A DNA stretch of 64,000 bases. Origin: Spisula solida. Taxonomy: Eukaryota > Mollusca > Bivalvia > Venerida > Mactridae. The stretch lies in assembly GCA_947247005.1 (NCBI GenBank), contig OX365955.1:18457322-18521321 (forward strand), read 5' to 3'. The notes below the pieces were generated by a model. It was not told where the DNA came from. It saw only the letters and a list, made by a program, of their open reading frames with translations, and did no database searches. Position 1 is the first letter of the stretch. Every line of letters begins with the position of its first letter. Shown piece after piece: positions 15,301-27,300 of the stretch. A program made the translations under genes and the position numbers.

Positions 15301-18300
15301 AAATTTGACAGAGTCTGTTATTAACAGTTATATTCTCATACCGTCCAGTTTCAATTCTTAAGGGTGCCACCCCACATCTAAATTTGGTTAAGGCAGTCCT
15401 ATGTGTTACCGGCACTAACATAGACAAATAGCTCTCTCTTTCAAAATCTTGCTTAAACATTTTGTATGTTCTTAACTTATTACCACCTCTACCACTTATT
15501 CCGGTATTACTATTAAGCTGAGCTCTCCATTCGTTTACAAAATTATGCATGTACAGATCAACAAATTTGTCACAAAAACATTTCGAGGTCATGGTAAAAC
15601 ATAATCTAGATGGTTCTTCTACTCCAAGGTTATTCATATTCTTGATAGACTCGAACTGCCAGTTTTTACAATTATTTCTACTTTTAGACAAACAATATGC
15701 AAATATGCGATAATTAACTCTTGACTGTTCCATTTTATTAATTCTATACCACTTCTGGCAAACAGATTTCATTTGTTTAATATGTGGTGGCTGCCAGGCC
15801 ATCTCGCCATATAGGGCGGTGTTGGGTGTGTACTTACCAACGCCCAAATAATAGCGCATGGCCCTGTTTTGGACTGCATTGATACAGGATTATGATTTGT
15901 TGCCCTATATGGAGGATCTATATGCAATAACAGACCACACACATGAATCAAACAGTTTAACAAAAACATTATATGGCACAGACCCAAAATGTTTACATTT
16001 TGCAAACAATAAACCCAGCGCCCTGTTCGCGCTTTGTGCTACACATTTGACAGTCTTATTAAAATCTAAATGTTCATCTAACAAAACACCAAGGTATGTA
16101 TATTGATTCACGATGTTTAACTGTTTTTCTCCACATGAAAAAATGTAAGCCGATCTACTAATGCAATTAGGACGAAAATGTACAATATTACTTCTTTGAG
16201 CATTTACAAACATAGAATTATCATTACACCATTCATTCAATACATTAAGCATACATTGAAGATCATTTTCATTTCCTGCAACAAGTACAATATCATCCGC
16301 ATACAACAAAATACACACATTTTCGTTATTCAAACCAACACCCTTACCGATCGCTTTTATTTTAACGGCTAGGTCGTTAATATATAAATTAAAAAGCAAA
16401 GGTGATAGAGAACAACCCTGCCGAAGACCACAATGAACATCAAACCATTCGGTATGCAATCCATTGAGTCTTATACATGAAGCAACTGAATAATATAATG
16501 ATTGCAAGGCTTCGTACATTTTTCCATTGATACCTAATTTAGATAGTTTGGTCAACAGAATACGTCTATCAATAAAATCATAGGCATTTATAAAATCTAT
16601 AAAGGCACAAAATGTAGATAATTTAGATTTTTTCCTTGTTTCTAATATGTTTGTTACAGACGACACGTGGTCAATAGTACTCCGGTCCTTTCTAAAACCA
16701 TTCTGTTCATCGACAATGCTACCATTACTCTCAGTCCACTTAGATAAACGTTGATTTAATATCGAACAGTATATCTTATACATAGTACATGATAGTGAAA
16801 TAAACCTGTATGATAGTGGATCTCTAAGGTCCGTAGTGCTAGATTTTGGAATCGGACAGATAATTACTTTACTCCAATCAGAATATATTTGGAATTAGGA
16901 GACACCAGCTTAATCCTTAATTGACATCACATAAGTATTGTGGCAACAACAGTAGTTTACACACATTAAAACTGGTATGTGTTTGTACATACTAATTAGA
17001 ATGGTTGTATTAGGACGGGGTGCGTGCTAAGAATGTCGGGGAATTTCGCCGCAATCTTTATTTCCATGGTAACCTACAGGATCTCAGCTGTCAACCCTCG
17101 CTAAAATCTCACTTCAAACAGCCATGTACATGAATAAACTAGGAAAGGCTCTGGCCAATTTTTCACACTAAAATATGCAGATGCTAGACTATATTGTTTA
17201 TAACCAGAAGATGAAATAGAAATGTTGATGCAATACATAATATATATATGCTATGCTGATTATTCGATATATTCGATATATTTGCATGTAGTGTTCGCAT
17301 TTACATAATTTAATTTAAGGTATTTATTATCAAATAATAATTCCAAAATCTACCAAATTCCTGCATCCGTTTAGACATTAAATTTCTAAATACTCTTAGC
17401 TTTCTCAGTTTATAATATGTTCCACTCGATTTGCAATAATCCAAAATTGTTTTAGAATTAAAATAATTATATTTATTATTCGAGATCCCCACCAAAACCC
17501 GGTAGGCTACGCACCAGCTTTGTTCAAAATGCATTAGTCATACGTGGTCGGTTATAGCTGGGTACTGTTTTATCTCTGTACGATATCGTCATATTCGGGT
17601 ACCATCCGAGGGTATATATACAGTAAATCTCGTGCACTGCCCACTCGCTCAGTTACTTTCAGACAAGACAGTTCGTTTGTATTTTTACTAAATTGCTTTG
17701 TAAGATGCCACGTGGTGTAGGAAGGCGTCAGCCACCAGCTAGAATTGTCTTGAGGAATCGTGCCGTTGCTCCGCCAGTAGTTCAACAACAACAAAACAAC
17801 CCTCCACTACCAGCAAGAGCCCCAGGCAGGGGTAAAAAGAGGCTTGTTGAAGAGGTAAAACCTCAACAATTGGTCGACGCTAACTTGGTAGACGAACGTG
17901 GTATGGAAGCACAGGGAGGTAATAATTCCATTATTAATCCTGTTGTTGACTTTGAGCATTTGTTGCAACCTCAGAACGATAATTTGGACACCGGGAATCC
18001 CGGTATCCCTGTTGGTAATTCTAATATGTTAAGGGGGTGTGGCAACCCATTTCAGTCAGGTAACTCTGGAAATTGTTGTTGTTCTAGGGACCAAACAAGT
18101 ATGCTACTAAATGCAGTTTCTAATTGTCCCATGCTTGATAATGTTCGTTTAGCAGACGACGATTTAGTGGCGCACGTGCCGACGTCTCTTAAACTAAAGA
18201 TTTGCAAGGGTGAATATATCAACTTAGCCTTATTATTGAAGGGCGTGGTTGAATTAACGGAATTTTGCAAAGGTACCGTTTTCAAATTAAATAGTTCCGG

Positions 18301-21300
18301 AAATATCGAAACTGCCCAAAAAGAATGTAAAGAGCAAATAAATAGTATAGAAAAATGGACAAACGCTTTTATAATTTATGCTTCAATTTATCTCTCTAAC
18401 CACTCGGATAGAGTGTATGAAATGTTGCATTATATGTTCAACATCAGAGATTGTGCGTCACGTCAGGGAAATTTGTCATGGCGTACCTATGACGAACAGT
18501 TCCGTCTAAGACAGGCAATTTCTCCTGCCTCATGGTCCAAAATCAATAATGATTTATGGTGGCGTTGCATCAAACTTAGTCCGGGCACAAGGAACCAATG
18601 TGTTCAATGACAGAAATCAGTCGATTGGTCCTAGATTGTCGTGCAATGAATTTAATACAGGTAACTGCACGTGGCCGAATTGTAGATTCCCACATGTTTG
18701 TTCATCGTGTTCGGGAAATCCCGCTGCGGTTTCCACTAGGGCAGGGGGTAGAACGCCCTTTCGGGGCTGGGGGCCCGAGCAAATTATAGAGGTAGAGGCA
18801 ATTTCAGGGACCAAAAGTAAGGGGGCACACAATCTCTTCAGGGTGATCTTCTTGGTAATAATGTGTTATGTTTAGCAATATCACCAGTAAATATTTCGGC
18901 CTTGAAATATTATTTACAATTCTATGATATGCCAGAGGCGACTGTTCTACTTAATGGTTTTACTTCCGGATTCCCAGTGCAATACACCGGACCACGCGGT
19001 CCAAGAGACGCAAACAACTTACGCTCTACGTTATTAAACCCGGAGTTAATCCAAAAAGATAAAGAAATTGATGCAGGAAGGGTTGCGGGGCCTTTTAATT
19101 TACGTCCACTACCAAATTCGATAGTTTCTCCTATAGGTCTGGTGCCGAAAAAGACACCTGGCGATTTGTGGTCTGAGCAAGCCTCATCATCATGTTAGGA
19201 TAAAGAAGGAAATTCGTTTAGATCTGGAGATGTGGCTAATATTTTTACAAAACTATAATCATGGTATTTCAGTTTTTCATGACAGATTTTGGGTTACAAA
19301 TGAAGATATGCAATTGTTTTCTGACAGCGCGGGTGGAGATAACTTGGGTTTTGGCATCTTTTTTAATGGTCGTTGGTGTCAAGCCAAATGGCCAGAGTCC
19401 TGGTGAACTCGTAGTATTACGTCAGACATAACGGGTTTAGAACTATTCCCAATTTTGGTAGCACTATTCATTTGGGGATCTGAATTCGTTAACAAAAAGG
19501 TAAAATTCAATTGTGACAATATAGCGGTTGTAAACATTTTGAATAAACTATCGTCAAATTCGGAGTTGGTCATGCGCCTCATCAGGCTTTTAACATTACA
19601 CTGTCTAAAATTAAACACGATTGTAAAAGCAAATCATGTGCCAGGTCGTTATAACGAAATTTGTGATGCATTATCTCGTTTTCAGTTGGTCAGATTCGAA
19701 CAACTGGCTCCAGAGGCAGACCCGCAGTCGCATCAAGTCCCAGAATTCCTATGGAACGTATTCGATATAGAGCTCGATCATTGTTATACTCTGGGGTAGC
19801 ACAAAATTCCCATTCAACATATTGAACTGCTGTGAATGTATTTGAGAACTTCCGTTCCAGCTATAAATTGCCGTTACATTGGCCAATACCAAGTCAACAC
19901 ATTGTCATGTTCATTGCCTTTAACTTTGAAAAAGGGCTCTCACCAAAGTCCATTTCAACGTACGTAGATGGTATAAACTACTTGCATAAGCTTCATGGTT
20001 TTTACGATATAGGACAAGTTTTTATGATAAGTAAATTGTTAGAAGGTTGTCGAAGAAACCGTTTAGCAAAGGACACTCGGGCTCCTATTACAAAAGACAT
20101 ATTGTCGGTGATATGCAGTTCATTACATCGTTTTTGTAACAATGATTACGAGGCCAAACTGTTTGGTTCTTTGTTTTCACTTGCATATTTTGGACTATTT
20201 AGAGTTAGCGAATTAGTAGCTCCATCAAAAACTCAAGTTCATAGAGCATTGGGTGCTTCGGATATATCAATCATAGATAATAAATATGTAGTTGTACCAT
20301 TTTAAGACCAACCAAACCGGAAAACAAATTACACTTAAGATACCTAGAGAGGACGGCGCTATGTGCTCAGTTAAGTCACTCATTGTATTCTTATCTCCCA
20401 GACCCAAATTTAAAGGTCCACTATTTATTCATTCGGACGGTACCCCGGTCATTAGAACTCAATTTTCAGGATTTTAGCAAAATGTGTTCAGGGAACAAAT
20501 TTGTTCAATGGCATTAATTATAAAACACATAGCTTTAGAATTGGTAGAGCTACCGACTTGGCGAGGCAGGGTCTTCCAACCTCGTCAATAATGAGTCTTG
20601 GCCGTTGGACTTCCGGTTGTGTTGAATTATACATCAGAAAATATAGACAATTTTAAGAGAACGCAGTGTATATACGCATTCAGTTAACTTGAATCCCGGC
20701 ATTGCAGTTTTGTATGACAAGTATTGTAAATTTATAACAATTTCCCCCCTTGTTTATATAGATATTTGGATCGTGGGCGACTCCATTCCCTATTGGGCGG
20801 GGGTCCGTGCGGTACAGATGGGCAACCCACACCTCCGCATAGAAGGAACCCAAAATTGCATAGCTGGGTGTTAGAGGTTTACGGTGGAGCTCATTTCGTC
20901 GGGATATGGAAATGAAAGTGATGTTTTCTTCTCCCAAAATATTGGTAATTAATCTAGGAGGAAATGACCTCACATCCTTGTCTATTTCGGGAATTAAAGA
21001 CTTGATCCGCAGTGAATTGTCCTATCTGCGCGACGCGTTCCCTGAGGCCACATTGGTGTGGATGGATATTTTACAGAGGCGGGTCTGGGAGGGGGCGCGT
21101 CGGGCGGGTATGACGCCATAGAAAAATAACGCCAACGAGTTAATAGAGTCGGCCATTATTTAATTAAAACGTTTTGAAAATATGATATATCCATACCGGA
21201 TATTGATCCCAAGACTGGGTTTTTCCGACCGGATGGCATTCACCTTAATGATGTAGGCCTGGAATTCTTTCTAGATTATTTAAGGGATACGATCTTAAGG

Positions 21301-24300
21301 AACTGAGTTGCGGTTTGTTTTTTAGAATTTTTTGGGTATAAATTTTATAATTTATTGTGGCGGAAAAATTCGATCGACCGAGAGGAGAACGGATGTTACC
21401 TAGGTATTTCTTCTAATATTAAATGTTTTATGTAGTTTAAACGTGTTTACCCGTTCAGGGCTCCTCTTCTCGTTCCGGGGACCCGACTGGAAATGAGGTG
21501 CCTCTGATAGGAAATCTAAATTAGTTGAGACTTAACGATGTACTACGGAAAGGTATCATACGGTTGATCAGTGAGTGTGTCCGCTGCGTAGTATTAGGTT
21601 TTGCCCTCCTCTAATGGTAATTCCTAGGTTGTTGATATTCTGTACTCACGGTCACTACTTGTGGCCCAGAAAGAGAGTTGTGTATTCACTGTCACGGCTT
21701 GTGGCACAGTAAGTTGGTTGTGTATTCACTGTCACGGCTTGTGACACAGTAAGTTGTTTGTGTACTCACTGCCACGGTTTGTGGCTCAGTAAGTTGGCAT
21801 GATACGACCACGGCTTGTGTGTCTTACGGTGTTTTTGCATCCGGGCTGTACTTTGGATCGGCACGGGTAACTGTCCCTTCCATTTTCCGGGAACCCGATG
21901 GTGGAGGGGATCGCGATCTGACTGTCGGTTGATTTACAGCTTGTTAGGGTCTTACAACCACGGCTTGTGGTTCGCACTGTGGAAACCGTAGTACATCTCA
22001 AGTGTAGTAAAACAAGTAATTAAGAATTGCAAGCAATACAGAAGTCCCCTACCGGTTTGTGGCCATTTTCAATGTTTCTGTTGCCATAGCAACCATAATA
22101 TTTTTAGACATGCATAATCCCCTTATTGCCCCCTATCCACATATCAAGTTTCATAAACATAGCTTCGAAACTGCTTGAGTTATGGCAGGATCCAGATTTG
22201 GGCATAATTTCACTCTTTCTGTTGCCATAGCAACCACAATTTTTGTCAGAATCAAAATATTTTTAGACGTGCATAATCCCCTTATTGTCCCCTATTTACA
22301 TAACAGCTTTGAAACTGTTTGAGTTTTGTCAGGATCCAGATTGTTTGACGGACGGACGGCAAACCTACAGTCCCCTCCGGTCAAAAACCGGTAGGGGACT
22401 AATAATCAGTGGGAGTATAATGAAATTAAGTATAACGAATCCGTTTTCCTTTCGGTCGACAGGATTTACAGACATACACGGGTACCCGGTATTGTCTTGA
22501 GCGGCCTAGCTTATGTTACCCACATTTATATAATACGTTGAGTTATTGATACCATATGACAGTATGTATTAAATCGTATATTACTTGAAAGAGTGTTGTC
22601 TTTATATATATCGAGTATTAAAATAACGACCATTTTGCTTAGTATTCATTATAATAATGTTGTTTTTGGTCTGTGACAAGACTAAGACTGTGTATGTGGG
22701 TGGTCGTTCTGTTTCCCCTGCCACTACAATGTAATGTCAATATGAAAATAAGATTGATGCAAATTGGGAACAGCGAATCGTTCATGTATATATTATATGA
22801 GACTGTATCGATGTCACGGTCTCTCCTGATTCACTAATCACATGTTGTTATTTCAGAGATTACTAAACCCATACTCCGCTATTTGAAATATCAACTGATT
22901 GCTTATATAGAGACATAAGAACAAAAATTTAACCCTACCCAAGCCAGGACCCATGTTGTATAGTATGTTTATTATGTAGACCATATTGAAAATTGGTGTA
23001 ATATTACACCAAATATGTTATCTATGTTATCCTACCCAAAGCCAGGGCCCATGCAGTATATTATGTTTATTATGTAGACCATATTGAAAATTGGTGTAAC
23101 ACCAAATATGTTTTCTATGTTATCCTACCCAAAGCCAGGGCCCATGCAGTATCATAACACAAAATCTATATCCAACCCGATGCCTGGCCCCGATCTCCCG
23201 AGAAGCATCTAAAGTAGAAATCTCATCTCAAATTGAGATTGTGCTCTAATCAGAGTTAAAATTTGAGATGCATTTTACTGTAACGAACTAAGAATAAGGT
23301 TTTCTATTTTGTGATGCGACGTTTGAGTCTGGTCGCCCATGGATATTATCTATAAGACATATGGCAATATGAGATGAGATTTAGCTCAGAATGAGATGTA
23401 TCGGGAGATCGGAACCAGAACCCATGCAGTATGAAAATAAATATATCCTACCCAAAGCCAGAGCCCATGCAGTATCATAGATCCATCCAGCGTAACTTGT
23501 AAACTTATATTCAGTTTGTTCGTTTATTATCTTTAATTCATCTATAGTAGCTTTAGCTGACTGAAATAAAGGAAACATAGAATACAATGTCATTATGTAC
23601 ATTATTATATCAGTCCTTCATATATATAAAGCATGATCGTTGAACTTATCAACAATGACACGGCTCTTATTAACGATGTGCTACATTTTGCCATGTATCT
23701 CAACCTTTCATATCTGTAAATCATCTTAATTAACATGTACATGATCCGGATTAATACATTGCCATATTATGCCAGATATATTAATTTCCGTCAAGCTTAA
23801 GACATAATCTGCTTTATTCACTAATTCACACGTTCAACGTCAAACGTACATACTAGAGTAATATACATGTAAGTCACTAATAACGACATTGGAGTATTAA
23901 AGTCAGTCTACTGATTACAATATATCTCTAAGTCATGCTTCCAGTGTAGCAATACCACGTGGTTTTTGACAACAGTTCCAAGTAGAAATTTGTAATTATT
24001 GGAACACAAATATAGCCATAAGTATTTTATTTCTTCATCGATGTCTATGAAATAACGCCACGCTAAGGGGGAAATTATTTGCCTTCCATGAAATATAAGA
24101 TTTTTTTCAGCGGCTTTACCGATTTTTCCATTACCCTGTGAAACCTACACGTTCCACGGTTTCACAGGGTAATGGACAAAACAGCACAAATTTCTTCTTG
24201 TAACTGTAGTCAAAAGTCATGTGGTATTGCTACACTGGCTTCGGGAAATCGTTTTCATTGTGCAGAACAATGTGGAGGCACGTAAATTACGTGTTTCTTG

Positions 24301-27300
24301 GGGTTTCGACTAGTGTTGGTGAATCAAACACGAGGTCGGTTCGAGGTCTTGATACGATTTCTACTAGGGTAAGTCAACACAGTCGCTTCCCTCGTTTAGT
24401 CTAATAATCACAGGAATAGTATGTATCCATTGACAGTATGTTCTAACCGATCGTTCTTTAAGTCCATCTGATATATTAAAATTCAGTGGAGAGCATAATT
24501 CTTTAATTGCGACCTCTACATTAGGATTGTGTTATCTAGGAGGAAATTAATCAGTAACTTTTGCTAAAGCCTTAGAAATTGTAGATCTTACACATGCATA
24601 TAAGTTCCTTCCTCTAAACATCGAATGTCGTCTACTTTAAGGAATTATAACCGATCAGTTAGAACATACTCTTAGTGTATGTTAATAGTTTCGCGTCGGC
24701 TTTCAATATACACAGGCAAAAAATAATCATCAGTAACAATCCTAGTCTGTCAGTGCCGTGTTCGGCATACGTGCAGTATAACAATTACCCGGGGTAATCA
24801 ACTGAGAATCAATCATTATCCAATGTGCGAATCGTGAGGGAACTGTAAAAACACTATAACTGCGCAACATTTTTTGGATTATATAATCTATAATAGGGGT
24901 TGAGGGCAATCAAATCATGTTTTAAGCAGAGCGGAGACAACACGCACTTCATGTTTTCTACGTACGTGTTATTTTCAATAAACTATGTGTCCGTGTTTTG
25001 GTTTAATATTGTTAAGTTACATGTACCAGGTTGACACTATGAGTGGTTAGATTCGAAGACAATCGTCTCTTCAATTACATGTTCAAAAGTTGTCAGTTAC
25101 TTGCAAATTGTGATAGAGAAAGTAAGTACCCAAGGAACTCTGGTAGGGTTAACTGACCATCATAATTATGTGACAGGACAATTGTTAAAGAAACGACGCA
25201 AACGCGAGAAAACAAACAAACGTACATGTATGCTAAAATTACACAAACAGGGTGTCCAAAAACAAAGTTACAGTTTATCTATCAAACCTCTACATTGCAC
25301 AGAAATTCTGCACATGTTTAGACAAAAGATCTAAGTTCTTTCTGGAATCAGTCTTGAGATTGTAACTCGGATAACTTTAAAGAAAAATGATTCTTAAGTT
25401 GCCTTATGATATTCCTACCTTCTCTTTTGATGCTGCCCAGGAAAGTAAGTATGTCTGTTGACTTTGTGCTGTAACACAGGCCTAAGGAATTATATCACAA
25501 TATAGAGTTTTGAAATTCCCCCATCATCCGGTTATTACAGTATGTAAAGAGTACAAGTTGGAAACGCTTTATTCTGGCCCACACGAAATCCGCTATTTAA
25601 CGCATCAACGGGCCAGGAAATGGTTGAACTCGGGTCTAGATATGTTGTATTACATTAAACGATCAATATAGCTACCATTTACCGTGTTTAAGTTACATGT
25701 TTGACAATATCCGTATTCGAGTGGCTGTTTTGGATTTCATAACTGTCATTGTTTACAAATTATTCTAGTCTAGTCACACAGTGAATGATAAGGCTTTGCG
25801 TCATTTGCGTTTATTATATAAAATCTAATAATGTTCCTATTTTATCATAAATAAATAAACATAAACGTTTTTAAATCTGTACTTTTAATTTGTTACATTA
25901 CAATATTAATTGAAATAAATTGTATAACGTTTAAAACATTGTTTATTGTTATATGCAAATACGTAAGGGAAGTCAGCGGTAATCAGCGTGTCGTTTGGTA
26001 TTCACTTAGAGACTGTTTTTAAATTTGTAAACAACGACAGTCATGAAATCAAAACAGCCACTCGAATACGGAGAATATGCGTTAACTAGTGGAATCATGC
26101 AGAAGCCAGAAAAATGTGTTTCTAACCTGTGCTCTAATATATAGTAATGACCGGATGATGGGGAATTTCAAAACTCTGTATTTTGTGATACAATTTCTTA
26201 GGTCTGTGGCTGTACACAAGCAAGTCAGAAAGCACTATAGAAAGAAATAAACCCCATCCGCTACTTGCCTTTGTTAAACACACTCCTGAACGTCGCAGGT
26301 AATTCATGGTTTCGAATGGTGCTTGTTTCAAGCAAAATGTGCCTGGGTCACACATTCTAAATCAGATGTGAGATTTATTACATGAAACAGTTGGTGTCAG
26401 CTAGTAATTTCCAGGAAATACCACTGTGGTGTGACATGACCCACCCACCAACAGCCCGAATCTAAACAGCCTTGTGACTTCCTTGGGAAATCGCTACAGT
26501 CAAATGCCAACAGACACGTCTATGCTCCTAGGGGAACATCAAAAGAGAAGACAATACGATCGGTTTAGACACATAAATATTATGCAAATGTAATCAATAG
26601 TTTCAAAGAACGTGTTGCAAGAAGGGAAATGTTAGAAGGGCAGACATCTTGAGAACGTCATACATAACTGTATGAACGTCAAGGGCAACATTAAGTAATT
26701 TTAGTAGATTTGACGCAATTTTCCTTTGCGATGGTTTGGTAAATATTAAATGAATTTGTAAATTTTCATTTTGGACGCCCTGTACTTGAGTATATATGAC
26801 ATTTACCTTTCCGTTTATAGTTGGTAATGAAGATTTTGTGACCTTATGATAGTCGAGGGTGAAGTAAAAACGACTGGCTTCCACAATTTCTTCAATCGTA
26901 CAGTCAATATCATCTAACACTGCGTTCTGTAACCAGTTTGTGTACATAAATGGCCCTGTCAGAATCCACACAAAACTGTTGCCATACAAACCTTGCTTGT
27001 ACGCCTGTAATACAAATGATTTAAATTCAAATTTTCTGCGATGACTTTATTACCGTTCTAAGTCACCGAATATGCATTTGTTAGCGTTCAAAATAGTATT
27101 GTTCAAGAACTTTTCATACTGTTGTATTTGAAATTTTATTTCAACTACAATTTAATTACACTCAGTCTGGTTTAAATTAGAAGATAAACTCTACAAATGC
27201 TTCCGAGAAAGCCCTGCATTCTACCAAGAAGTGGAAGAAAACTCACTTAGTATTTGGTGAACATTGTTTCTAGTTTTGATTTGCTTTTGCAGTAGAAAGA

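Larger units (their letters stand above)
17560..21980 (+). mobile_element. Tyrosine-recombinase (Ngaro/DIRS-like) retroelement with SGNH hydrolase, degenerate
   Basis: Domain order: gag with CCCH finger, truncated RT, RNase H, tyrosine recombinase, SGNH hydrolase, then a 40-bp minisatellite. YR retroelements integrate through a recombinase instead of a DDE integrase, and they lack LTRs of the Gypsy type. The boundaries are approximate: I could not find the split direct repeats or inverted termini expected for this order. Frameshifts and an RT deletion make it non-autonomous. It lies in receptor intron 7 on the opposite strand. Confidence 0.85.

Noticed and set aside
25101..25334. Basic 78-residue plus-strand protein
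   Set aside because: No splice context, no motif, composition like the background.
26134..26355. 73-residue minus-strand protein
   Set aside because: It lies in the right arm of a foldback element and has no match in the receptor frame.
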